A DNA stretch of 64,000 nt from Apodospora peruviana (lineage: Eukaryota > Ascomycota > Sordariomycetes > Sordariales > Lasiosphaeriaceae). A model generated the notes under the pieces. It searched no databases. It saw only the letters and a list, made by a program, of their open reading frames with translations, and was not told the origin of the DNA. This document shows positions 1 through 10,641 of this stretch, one piece after another. The stretch lies in contig JAUEDM010000007.1 of the NCBI GenBank assembly GCA_033439685.1, positions 62,001-126,000 of the forward strand. Reading direction: 5' to 3'. The first letter of the stretch is position 1. Each line of letters starts with the position of its first letter. A program made the translations under genes and the position numbers.

Positions 1-738
1 AGCTTATATGCTGCAAAAGTCCCAAGATCTCCTCCTCGCGCCACTGTCAGCGAACTGCCGACCGCCCAATCGGCACAGCAGCTCAGCGGTGAACACGACA
101 GGCGGTCTCAGCATGCAGCCGAAATTTCTAGGAGAGCAAGGCAAACTTCGAGGCGCTCTTTGCCCCGCAGAGTGCGCAGCGAGGGCAAGTACTGGCATGA
201 CCATGCCGTAATTGGGTGCTGGAAGATGGGCTGTGCAAACTGCAAAGGTGCCACCGGCAAACGCCCAATGAGGGGTTTTGTTGGTGCTCTAACATGAGGA
301 CCTCTAACATGAGGACTTCGCGGTATGAGGTGGAATCAAGCATCAATCACTTTGTTGAACCACCACCGAGATAGAGGGCAGGCCGGGTCACTGAACCACC
401 TGAAAGAAAATGTCAACTGATGATCACCTTCACCCTCTGGGGGCCTTTTTGGGGAGTTTTTCACGGTCAGGCTCTGAAGACGGATGGGTGATAGATTGAC
501 AACCGAATGTCCAGGGGAGCTTCATGAGGCGCCCGGCTCTGCCAATAGGGAAGCTGGTCGACGCCCAACATGACCCGGTCTCCAGTGAAAGGTGGCTGAG
601 CCCCAACAGTTGCATGTCTCCAATCATTCGCCAGACTTCCATTTCTACTGCTTGTTTCGGCGACTGCATCGTCAGCGCCATGATCATCGCTGCGTGTTCA
701 TCTGAAACGACATCACAGCAATAAATACACCATCAGAA
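1..738. other. Intergenic, upstream of the CorA-like gene
   Basis: No convincing gene is visible. Open frames here are short, overlap on both strands and resemble no family I know. The only local structure is a 15-bp tandem duplication, listed separately. The last part presumably holds the promoter of the gene starting at 739. Confidence 0.6.
287..316. repeat. 15-bp tandem duplication
   Basis: The unit CTCTAACATGAGGAC occurs twice head to tail with no mismatch. It is too short to be a minisatellite and is probably a replication-slippage duplication in non-coding DNA. Confidence 0.8.
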
Positions 739-2975
739 ATGGACTGGACACGTGATAATGCAGGTGTCAACGACAAAGACATGGACACAGTCTTCAAATA
801 TCAGGAGAAGTTCACCACCGTCGTGCGCATTCTCGAAAGCGACGCGGTAAGCAACTCACCTGCAGATCATCGTATCGTCACAGAGCAGCGCTGACAATCG
901 AAACAAAGAAACCGTTGATATGGACTCTCGAGACGGAAGAAGACTGGAATGACTGGATGGATCTTGTAAGAAAGCACATGATTTCTGTCATCGGCGGCGT
1001 GACAGGTATGGCTGACACTTGGCAGGAGTGTCCACGGATCGACGATTCTCCTTCAGGTCTGACACTCATGTAAGCGCTATCTGATGATCTGGCTACCTTG
1101 CAACTGTCAAGTCTACAAACAAATGCTAACAATATTCACCCAAGTCTTGCCCGACGTGCAGGGGAGCCCTCGTTCGGCGGTTTGAAGAAAGCAAGGACAG
1201 ACGAATGGTTAGAACGGATAGCAACAACGTTACCAGGGCGGACTCGACCTGAGAGGGCCATGACATTTGCTTCGCTGAACGAGAAAGACGAAACCGCGCC
1301 CTTGCCAGCCGTGACTGGCGGCGGCGGCCGACGCAGTCTCCGGACGCTGCCTTTCTCGAAGCCGACTTTTCGACTGATCACCGAGAGGTTCTGTACCCAC
1401 GGCTCCATTGCCCGTGCAGTGAGTCGCGCCAACATACCGGTCTTCTCGAGCGCAGAGGTCCAGATGGGCGAGTTTCCGGCATATGGTGACCAACCAACTT
1501 CCCATATCCAACTTTGCAGGACTCTGTGCTGATTTTGCAACCAACCGTAGTCACCAACTGCCGGACCACTGACGCGTGGCAGATGGACCTGGCTCTGACG
1601 TGCACATATTTCCCACACTCCGGTCTCACGTTTGCCATCGCGTTCGGATGTAGTCTGGCCGTCGAGGAAGAGATTCTCAAACGGCTGCAGTTTGCGACGC
1701 GAGAGGCAGCCCATCCGCTGCTGATGCCGGGGATAATTGCTGAACTTGAAAGAGCGAGACATGTACATGTCGTCGAGCATACGATAGATGAGCTCGAGAC
1801 GCGCATCTTCGAAATCGATTTCAAGGTATCCGATATGGATGGCATCGCGGACAGCGAGACGGAAAGACGCAACTATGAGAAAAGAAACTCGTGGCTTGAT
1901 ACCGCGTACTTGCGCAACCAGCTTATTAGTTGGAATACACAGCTCGCCAAGATGGCGGCCCAGTCGGATGAGCTGAAGGACCGGCTGTTTGTCAAGCAAC
2001 CTGAGGGAGAGGGAAAGGATGTTGATGACGATGATGATAAAAGTGACACGTCGAGACGACCGAGGTCCATCGGCGGGATGGCATCGGTTGAGCGGAACAG
2101 GGAGCAAGACAACAGCAGACAGTTTCTCGCGGTTGGCAATCCCGTGGAGATGGAAGAACGGAAACGACAACGTGCAAGGTCGAGAGAGCGAGTCGACAGC
2201 AAGCGTGTCGAGCTCGCCACGGGTCCGCTCGCTGAATCAAGACATGAGAGGTCAAGTTCGATTAGTGTACCCTACCCGAAAGTTGAGTTCGCCAAACCAG
2301 GGGCGGATGGGGAGAAGCAACCAACACCGACAGAAACACGGCCTTCCTTCAAAGACAATCCCGAGGACTTCAAAAGCCACATGCGGCGCGTTGGGGAGAA
2401 GATAAAGGACCGCGTGCAGTCCATCGTCGATGAGTACGACGACAAGATCAGGGACTGCACGATGCGCGTTGACGGGATGGCTATGGCCACGCAATGGGTA
2501 CCTACCTAATTAATCCCCCCTCCCAGCCCACCCAACAATATGGAACTGACGTGCCGCAGGCTGATGGCGAATCGAACGTGCAAATCGCATTGGAAATGAG
2601 GCGCGACTCACGCCACATGAGATCGATCGCGCTGGTCACGATGGTCTTTCTGCCAGGAACATTCTTTGCCGTGAGTCACATAGTCAACCTCTCCCCCGTT
2701 CTACAGTAGTCGCTGCTGACATGTTTCAGTCAATCTTCTCCATGACATTCTTTAACTGGTCCCCCGGTGGCGGCGCAAGCGACGGACCCAACAACACCTC
2801 CGATGATGTGGTCTCGTCCTGGCTGTGGATATACGTCCTGTTCACAGTCTGCGCCACCGCCGCGACGGTCTTTTCGTGGTGGTATTTTGTCGTGTATCGG
2901 CATTCAAGGGTGTGGAAGCTGAAGAAGGGGAAGGGTAGTACTGATAACGGCGAGGAGTCGATACCGCTTGTATGA
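739..2975 (+). CDS. CorA-like Mg2+ transporter-type membrane protein
   Basis: Seven exons can be joined in frame: 739-846, 909-965, 1026-1069, 1145-1485, 1551-2497, 2560-2670 and 2730-2975, giving about 617 aa. All six introns are 59-75 nt, begin GT and end AG. Two of them are needed to bridge in-frame stops. The C-terminus has the signature of fungal CorA-like proteins: MATQW, then RDSRHMRSIALVTMVFLPG, then the first helix running into SIFSMTFFNW, and a second helix (SSWLWIYVLFTVCATAATVF) followed by a basic tail. The N-terminal two thirds is soluble, with a charged, Asp/Arg-rich linker around residues 310-400. The canonical GMN loop of bacterial CorA is not visible between the helices, as is common in fungal-specific members, so ion transport is inferred and not certain. 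The start at 739 is the first ATG in the open first exon; an upstream exon cannot be excluded. Confidence 0.8.
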
Positions 2976-3339
2976 TACATGAGGTACCGATAGTATTCAA
3001 TAGCTATTTCTGGATGAAAGTAAACACATACGACCATAGGCACTGGGAACTCGGGATCCCGTCCGCTCTCCCCTAGATAATAAAACCAGTGATGACCGCC
3101 AGACTAGTAGCTGGGTCGGTGACGACCAGCGAATCCCTGGTGTTGTATGTATTTTGGCTTTTCATTCATATATTTTGCTCCGCATTCGGAGTGTATACAC
3201 CAAACACCATATCCATCAGATTCTGACTAGCCAATATTACTGAATAACTTCGACGGCAACTCTAATACAAACATACCTCACAATAATTAAACATTCTGTA
3301 AAGGTGACCGTTCCAACATGCTAGCAACTATGCGGCGAC
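2976..3339. other. Intergenic, presumed 3' UTR of the CorA-like gene
   Basis: A/T-rich sequence with no coding signal. It probably holds the polyadenylation region of the preceding gene and whatever drives the short frame at 3340. Confidence 0.5.
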
Positions 3340-3528
3340 ATGAGGGCCACCGGTGATAGCTGGTACCAGGACCGTGGCCCGAGAATCATGACCTGGATCA
3401 TTCCGATTGTTCTGATGCTGTTAAGCCTATACCTAGAGCTCAGTCCGCTCGACAAGCACCGACTCTATGCTTTTGTGCATGCTGTAGGAAATCCAATCGA
3501 TATGCTTTCGTCGTTAATGCATAGGTAA
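3340..3528 (+). CDS. Short membrane protein fragment, possible gene remnant
   Basis: A 62-aa frame with one strong membrane helix (residues about 15-32). It is followed by YLELSPLDKHRLYAF and HAVGNPIDMLSSL, which resemble a motif I associate with a family of uncharacterised fungal membrane proteins (SPLDKR, then LGDPID-WSL). The frame ends TAA inside a good splice donor (GTAAGC at 3525), so this may be the first exon of a longer gene. Removing an intron up to the AG near 3579 or 3583 gives only a few more codons before a stop. No long continuation is visible before 3700. It is either a very short protein, an exon whose partner I cannot find, or a truncated relic. Confidence 0.4.
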   Translation: MRATGDSWYQDRGPRIMTWIIPIVLMLLSLYLELSPLDKHRLYAFVHAVGNPIDMLSSLMHR

Positions 3529-4036
3529 GCTCTAAACCTGGACGATGTTATATGACTTCGCGGCGCGGTAGTCCGCAGATAGGGTCATAGGTAAAGCTCT
3601 GGCAAGGGCGGTGGCAGTTTATAGCGCCTAGCTAACATACTCGTACATAGCAAAAACGAGGAAGAGAATATACAACAAAAGACATTCCGCCCTGACGATC
3701 AATTTCAGTCTACACATTGGTACTCCAATCTTCCCTCTTTGCACCATCCCAAGAAAGTTCCCCGAGATATTTCCTACATTCATCAGAGCTTGTGATTCAG
3801 AGGCTTGAGTTCCTCTTGAACTTCCGTTCCCTGCGCAATGCCAGTGGCAGCCTGTTCCGTCTCTCCTTTTTCCGGCTGACATGTAAGGTCGAGTTGTGGT
3901 GTCTCGACGCGTCTCGGTGTTGCGCTCAGGGCGGCCTGCTGCTTCTCGGGGGTTTCTTCAGTGTTGCGAGGCGTCTTTGCGTTGTGGCAGTTCCAGAGCA
4001 AGTCTTTCTACTCGTTCCGTCAGTCTATCGTGAGGT
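3529..4036. other. Intergenic, no supported gene
   Basis: Overlapping open frames on both strands (for example 3717-4100 plus) have no recognisable domain or splice logic. It may contain decayed continuation of the fragment at 3340. Confidence 0.45.
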
Positions 4037-4305
4037 TTATGTCGGGGAAGGGGGGAGGAGGCGTACGATGTCGAAGTCTGCGGATGACCTGATGTTGTAG
4101 ACGTTGTGGCGCATCTAGATCAAGCAAACGACAGTTTAGTGTTCTCGATCAGTCCAAACATACAAAGGAGTCTTACCTCCACCCTCCACTGAGCTGTCCC
4201 TAGCAGCTTCGCGAGCTCCTGTCGAAGCCTCTGTGGGGTTGCATGTCGAGTGTGCAACTCCTGCCTGCACGTGAAGTAGCCATCGTCGACACCAATATAG
4301 TTCAT
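4037..4305 (-). CDS. Small hypothetical protein, two exons
   Basis: Read on the minus strand, exon 4305-4177 ends before GTAAGA and is followed by a 62-nt intron (4176-4115) ending CTAG. Exon 4114-4037 follows in the same phase, giving 68 aa from the ATG at 4305. The frame is open further upstream to about 4440 without an ATG, and an acceptor-like TAG lies just before it, so another 5' exon is possible. No signal peptide, helix or known domain is visible. The central part (RLRQELAKLLGTAQWRVEM) reads like a compact alpha/beta segment. The clean splice and uniform phase are the only support; I do not recognise the family. Confidence 0.35.
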
Positions 4306-7300
4306 GAGAACGGTAGGTTGGGCAACCGGATGGTAAATTTGGTATATAAGTCGTGATAATGCTGGGTGGTCTTGGCGTGGTGGTTTTGGTTTGAAAACTC
4401 GGAATGTAGATCGGGGCTGTTTAGGAGTGGAATGAGCCAAATCCTACCAACGATACCAGACCACAGTTGATATTCCTTCTCAGAGACAAAGCAGTGGACT
4501 GATCACCGACAGCCTTGTCATTCTATTCTGGCATGGGCTCAATGTGTCAACAGACAGAAACTGGTGATGTCTATGGCTGCTAGGCAGACGAGGGTAAACA
4601 AGGTGACAGAGGCCAACCAGGCTGTGCCCGGTGACTGCAAGGTGTCGGTATCCCGCTTCACCTGTTCAATGCACGCAAATAAACTATTGGCTAAAATGGT
4701 GGGCACACTGGAACCTAGACAGGTGGATTTTCTAATAAAGTGCGCCATGTCCGCCTTGGTTTCTGCCAGTCTGCCTCGTCTTCCCAAACAAAGACAGACG
4801 GCTTACTTGTTGGAGGTCATACAAACACTCTAATGGGCCTGGTGATTTTTTTGGCGATGGGTAACCAATGGGAGGAGTTCAAACTCCAGTGATTCATGTA
4901 TAAAGCGGCAGCTCCCTTCCTCACGGCGACACAAACTCGGAACTCCTATGACGTGCATGTTGTGCCTCACCTCAAATGGAACTTAATACGGTCCTTCGGT
5001 GAAGGCTCCAACGTCTTCCATACAGTTTGGAAACCCTCCGGTTCGTTTTCGTCTTACTTTCAGGACGTGCCATTGGCCTTTAGTGTCTGCTAACTATGAT
5101 AAGCCATGGCTGGTCTTCAGGAATTCCTGCATTCGGAAATTGTGTTAAAAATGGGAGTGTTGAACCAGCGGTTGGAGCCGTTGAACTAGTTCCTGGCCTG
5201 TGAATCTCTTCCGTGTCGAGCTGGTTCGCCCTGGTGGCGGCTCTGTTGGTGTTACTCAAACAAACGCGGTCAGGAGAACCAATTCATCGGCACATTCGGG
5301 GAAAGAGGTAAATATAGTGATGAGAGGCAGCCCATGGTGGCCCATCAACTGGGCTGTCGCCCAGCGTCTGGGTCGGTTCAGCCCCAGGACTTCTCCAGAG
5401 ACGCAGCCAGGGAGCCCCCCAACAACAGAGGCCTAAATGTCGGCCGCGGGGTCACCAGTTTGACCCCCTGACTGGGCGAACCATCCATGCAGGTTCTAGC
5501 GCGATCTCCAACGTTGTCGGGGTGCATCAGGTGGTGTTCCTGCGCATATGGGACACACCAGAGCACGTCACTGTCGGCCGCCCTAGGCCGTTACACAGAC
5601 TGGAAGTCCTTGCGAGGGAATTCTACCCCCTTGACACTGCCAAACCCACCATCTTACAGTGCAAGAAATAGCTCACTGGCAGTGTAATATGATGAAGAGA
5701 AATGTGCGTTATTAGAAAAAGTCTATCGTAATGCATCAACGTTGCCGTTTTTTCTGATCTTGGTCCACCCCAAGCCACCTTATGCCAACCCACAAATTCG
5801 TACAAAACACCCAAACGTACAGCGAGGAGTGCAACAATGTGCAAACGGCAGAATAAATGATACAGCTAGACTCTTAAGTCGTAAAACGTATGGATAGGTG
5901 GACTGCGACTGTCCATGTTCAGTAGTAGGACTGTCGGATTTCGTCCTGCGTGCCGTTAGTTGTGATTCTCCATCATGTTGTTGCCACGGCTTGCAAGACG
6001 TACATCCGTCAACTCTGATCGTGCGCGGACAAGAAACCTGTTATGGCGCATCTGGAAGACCTTTCAGCATTCTGCCTTCAACACATCATTGTCGACTCTG
6101 TAGCAAATGGACACACCTCCACCTCGTATGCGCCTTTTCCAAACTTTTGCTCAAGCAACGCAGAAAGTTTGATGGGATCCACGATGCGACCGTCAATGGA
6201 CTGGGGCTTGACGCGACGAGGTGTTCGTGGAGGGACGGCCCGTCGCCCGTCAGGGGCCTGGGCACTAAAATTGGAGAATCGACGTCAGCGCAAAGTGCAA
6301 AAGAAGATCTGGATAAGAGTGACGACTTACTTCTTTTGGGGATCCATAAGGTACCTTAACAGCTACCGACAACGATTTGCTGTAGGCCAGGCCTTCAAGA
6401 ACAAAACTCCCTAAAGAACATAATCGTGTGCAGTGGAAGATGGGGAGCAATGGTGCATTTCTGGGGGAGAAGGGGTCCTTGACTTTCCCAAGGGGGAGCG
6501 ACGGGACACCTGTCGCCTTGGCGAATCAGCTGGACCAAAAATGGGAAACCACGCCCCGGCGGCTTGGCCGGAATGATGCCGTCCCCCGGTCACATACCGA
6601 GGAAAGCACGACTTGTCTGACGGTTATTACCGTCTCGGGACCCCAAACAGATGCAGCAAAGTGCAGTGCACAACCTTCTCGGCAGAAGCAGCTCAGCATC
6701 AGTGTCTTCACTGCAGCACCCCGAAGGCATTGCGACCGCTGCCAACCGCCAGAGGACATCAAACCTGTTTGACGCCTGTGCGCTCAGCAGCTCATTGGGC
6801 AATTCCCCAATAATATCATCGCCACCGACCGCAAACCACAGACGTCAAGAGGGGTTAATGGGTGGTAGGACTTCGAGGAGCTGAAAGTGCAATGACAGAA
6901 ATACTCCAAGGGTCGCTCTCTGGTGTGACACACCTGCACCAAACTGGACACGAAAAGCGAGCAAACACGGGCTTCAGGTCTCGCGGGGTGCGCCGATAAA
7001 TCAGCCTGGCACCGCTGTGGCTTGAAAATGACAATGGACATGATGGCAGATGGTTGCTTCATGCACAACAACAGGCGCTGTGGCGCCCTGTGCCTCTCCC
7101 AGCGCGCGAGTCCAGAGCCTGGCTGCGCCGCCGGCCACTGCAACCTCCTGATGCTTCTGTCGCGAGGCTCAGAGGCGCCGATCTTCTTCTCCTGAAGTCC
7201 AGATTGCGCATTGTTCTTTATAAACATTCGACATCCCGACAATTGGCTGGATTTGGCGATCTCGCGATGCAGTCTTAAACCTGCTTCGGTTCTTCAGATC

Positions 7301-7341
7301 GCCACCAAACTCGTAACCCTTTCTGCCGCAGCAGTCGATCG
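4306..7341. other. Intergenic region of about 3 kb
   Basis: No gene supported. Open frames of 60-150 codons occur on both strands but overlap each other, lack domains and cannot be extended by plausible splicing. The last 100 nt are the presumed leader of the kinase gene. Confidence 0.5.
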
Positions 7342-10300
7342 ATGGACGCCGATTCACCCGTAAGACCAGGTACAAACAGGGAGGACGGACAAGCACACAT
7401 CAGCGCCGCTGTACAGTCATCCGCAGCACCTGACGAATCGGGGGCCACTTCGACGACTCCAGCATCCGGCTTCGGCGTATGCCTCTTTTCATCAACACCA
7501 GACCCTCCAGCTGCCAGCCAGCTTCGCAGAGAAGACGATTTCGACGGCCAGCTGACATTTTCTTCATATGACTAGATCCCGCGTCCTGAGAAGCGCCGTT
7601 CGTTCATCGACACGGCTGTGCCATGGGACCCCGCCGACATCGTACCCGGGGAGCGAGCAACCCCAGACCACGATCATGACCACCTCGACCCTTCCAACAG
7701 GGCAACGCCAAGGTCCAAGGCCGGTAGCTCCAACGGAGGGTCGCGCAGCACCGTTCACGACCTTGGCATCGGCGACCTTTACGAGGGCAGCGAAGCTATC
7801 AACCCGCCTGCCACCCCGACCCGTGGCAGTCATCATGCGAGAACGCCCAGCGAATCCCGACGGTCGACAGCAGAGCTGGTCGCACAAATCGGAGCAGCAT
7901 GGCCACCAGGGATAGGGGCAAACAATGGCGGTCGACCACAGCCGACACTGGGCGACTCCGATATCGCTCCTCCTGACCAGACGCACAGTCTCAGGTTCGA
8001 GACGGCTATCCGGGCGGCGTTTGTCGAGTCGGCTAGCAAGGACAAGAAGCAATTTCTTCCCAGGGACGCCTTCAGTCGCATCGTGTCCAAGGACCGTGTT
8101 CGTCGGGAGCTTACCAACCTGCGACCGGGTATCATCCCTCCTGAAAAGTTGGAGTGGTACATTGACGAAGTGTGGCACACGACGCGATCCGGGTCCAGAG
8201 GCAAGCCCACCACGAGAAGGACAATCTTCGCCATCCTCGCGCTCATAGAGAAGGTCGATGCCATTGTCGATTTTGTCGACCAGAATATCCACGACAGCGA
8301 CCTGCCCTTTGTCATATCGAATGGTTCAAGCCCGGGCACCCGCCAGCTGAACCGCAAAGGTCGCGACGGTCAACTCACTGAGATCTCGATCGTCTCGTCC
8401 TGGCCGACCTTTGTGCTGGAAGCGTTCAACGAATACCAGTGGAGGCTGCTTGCCCCGTACTTCACTCTCAGCACCAAGGCGAAGCCGCAGATCCTCCATT
8501 ATCGCCTGGATGACGGCATCATCCTGCCATTCATCGAAGATGACGAGATTTCGTCCGGCGACAAAGGTGGCTATGGCGAGGTGTGGAAGGTCAAGATTCA
8601 CCCGGCCCACCACAACTGCTTCCAAGATGGGGTTAGTGTACACCCCCTTTCACTTTCATCCTTCTCAAGGCTAACAACATCAGGCATCGGACGATGACAA
8701 CCCTCCATACGCCGTTAAGCGCCTCCGGCACAGCAACCCAGTCGCCTTCAAAGCCGAAGTGTCGAACCTGAAAAGGTTCAGCACAAAAGACCACCTCCAC
8801 CTCATCAAGCTCCTCGTCACTTTCGAATGGCGCAGCCAATACTACCTGCTCTTTCCCTTTGCAGACGGCAACCTCCTCGACTTCTGGAAACGCTACCCCA
8901 CAAGCGAAGACCTGCCGCGCAACTACGGACTAGCACGATGGTTCTCGTCACAGTGCCTCGGTCTCGCTCAGGGTCTGCGAATGATCCACACAGTCGAATT
9001 CAAACAGGACGAGTTCCTCGATATCCACCCAAAGGAGCAAGAAAAGATCCACGGTCGGCATGGTGACCTCAAGCCCGAAAACATTCTCTGGTTTCGCGCA
9101 ATTGGAGCGTATCTGCCGGACCACAACGATCATGATGAGGGCTGCGCGATGGGACTGCTCAAGATCTCCGATTTTGGGCTTACGCGATTCCACCGGACGG
9201 CATCCATTTTCTCTAAAGTCGAGGGCGGGAGTACGCCCGTGTCGCCGACTTATCGGGCTCCCGAGTACGACATTGCCCGCTTCGTTGACCAAAGCTACGA
9301 TATCTGGACGCTCGGGTGCGTGCTGCTCGAGTTTGTAGCGTGGTACCTGCTTGGCTGGGAGGAGGTCGACAGGTTTTCCAAAGAACGAACAGTCGACGAC
9401 AAGAAGCAGATTAAGGAGGATGTCTTCTTCAACAACGTCGACATTCTGGAAGGTGATAAACCGGCCCAGACCGGTGCGCAAGCCAAACGTTCTGTCGCCA
9501 ATGTAAGCCCCCATCCTCCCTTTTAACTTCTCACTCACCACTAACAACCGTGATAGGAATTCCAAACCTTGTACCAACACGAAGCCTGCACAGACTTCGT
9601 AATCGACCTCCTCGAGTTCATTGAGACCAGACTGATGCGGATGGGTCCCGAAAAGCGCGCCAATTGCGAAGAGATTGTCCAGAAGTTCACCGAGCTGAAC
9701 GACATGTGCAAGACCGATCGTGCCTACTGCACCAGCCGCGTCAAGACACCACCCACCCGCGCCAGGACCGACCTGTCATTACTCACCGCTTCTGCACTCA
9801 ACTACTCAGAAGAGCAGCAGAAGCGTATCCATCGCAACGTCGTGCCTGCGGTAAGGCAGGACTCGCTGGAGGATACCGGCAGCAGGAGAAAGAGCATCAC
9901 CGCGCAGCTTGACCCGTCACCGTTTGCGAGGTCGCTGCAGGATAAGACGCCTGTGCCGTTCGGTGAGCGGATGATGGATTATCTTGGGTCGCAGGTGGGC
10001 ATCAGCGGTCCGTCCGGACCGCCGCCACAGGACGACGATCCGAACTGGAAGGGCAAAGAGACTGCTGTTGTTCCCCGACCCAGACCGGTAATGCAAGGAC
10101 CGCTTCCTACTGTCACTGTAACATCATTTCTGCACGGTCCGACAGATTCGCTGATTCAATCACCCACTTTGGATCTGGGTCCATTGACGATGCCGGTCCT
10201 CAGCAGGATCCAGCAGCAACAGCAGCGGCCCGAGTCGTCAGGATCAAACACGTCGATGACAGCGCAAGCGGACCAACAGGACCCCTTTGTTGACACCCCT

Positions 10301-10641
10301 TTTCAGGCTCTGCCGGGTATAGCAGATCTGCCACCGCCGCCGAACGTGCCCAGCACACCGGAGCGTGATACTAGTACGCAATACGATAATTTTGGAAGCA
10401 GTGGTACCGCTAGAACAAGAGCGGTCGGAGCGGATGACGGGTCGTCCATTGGCACGTTCAACAGCGCCCATCATCCCCTCTTGGGGTCATCTGGCAACTT
10501 GAGGAAGTTGGCTGGGGGGTTTAATGGCTACGGCACCACCGGAAATGACAGAGCACCTGACGAACAGAGGATCAGTAAGTTGTGGGGGGTGGTGAGGTGC
10601 GTTTGGCCTTTGAGTCTTTGTTTTCCACAGGAAGATCGTGA
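7342..10641 (+). CDS. Fungal Ser/Thr protein kinase with long N-terminal region
   Basis: Five exons: 7342-7476, 7576-8631, 8684-9502, 9557-10574 and 10631-10641, about 1,012 aa. Intron 1 (GTATGC to ACTAG, branch CTGAC) removes an in-frame TAG that would otherwise split the gene. The last intron (GTAAGT to CCACAG) leaves only a few codons. Kinase landmarks in order: glycine loop GDKGGYGEVWKV (about residue 371), lysine in YAVKRLR (about 409), catalytic loop HGDLKPENIL (about 523), DFG in ISDFGL (about 560) and APE in YRAPEYD (about 589). The fold is therefore complete and probably active, with Asp in HGD replacing the usual HRD context. Residues about 140-260 form a conserved-looking alpha-helical block of a type I associate with expanded fungal kinase families. 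The C-terminal 300 residues are Pro/Ser/Gln-rich and disordered. Substrate and pathway are unknown. Confidence 0.85.

Noticed and set aside
1136..2170. 344-aa minus-strand frame opposite the CorA-like gene
   Set aside because: It overlaps the well-supported seven-exon gene, has no domain and shows codon bias only as an antisense mirror.
7564..8292. 242-aa minus-strand frame opposite the kinase gene
   Set aside because: It lies fully antisense to a kinase exon and has no recognisable domain.
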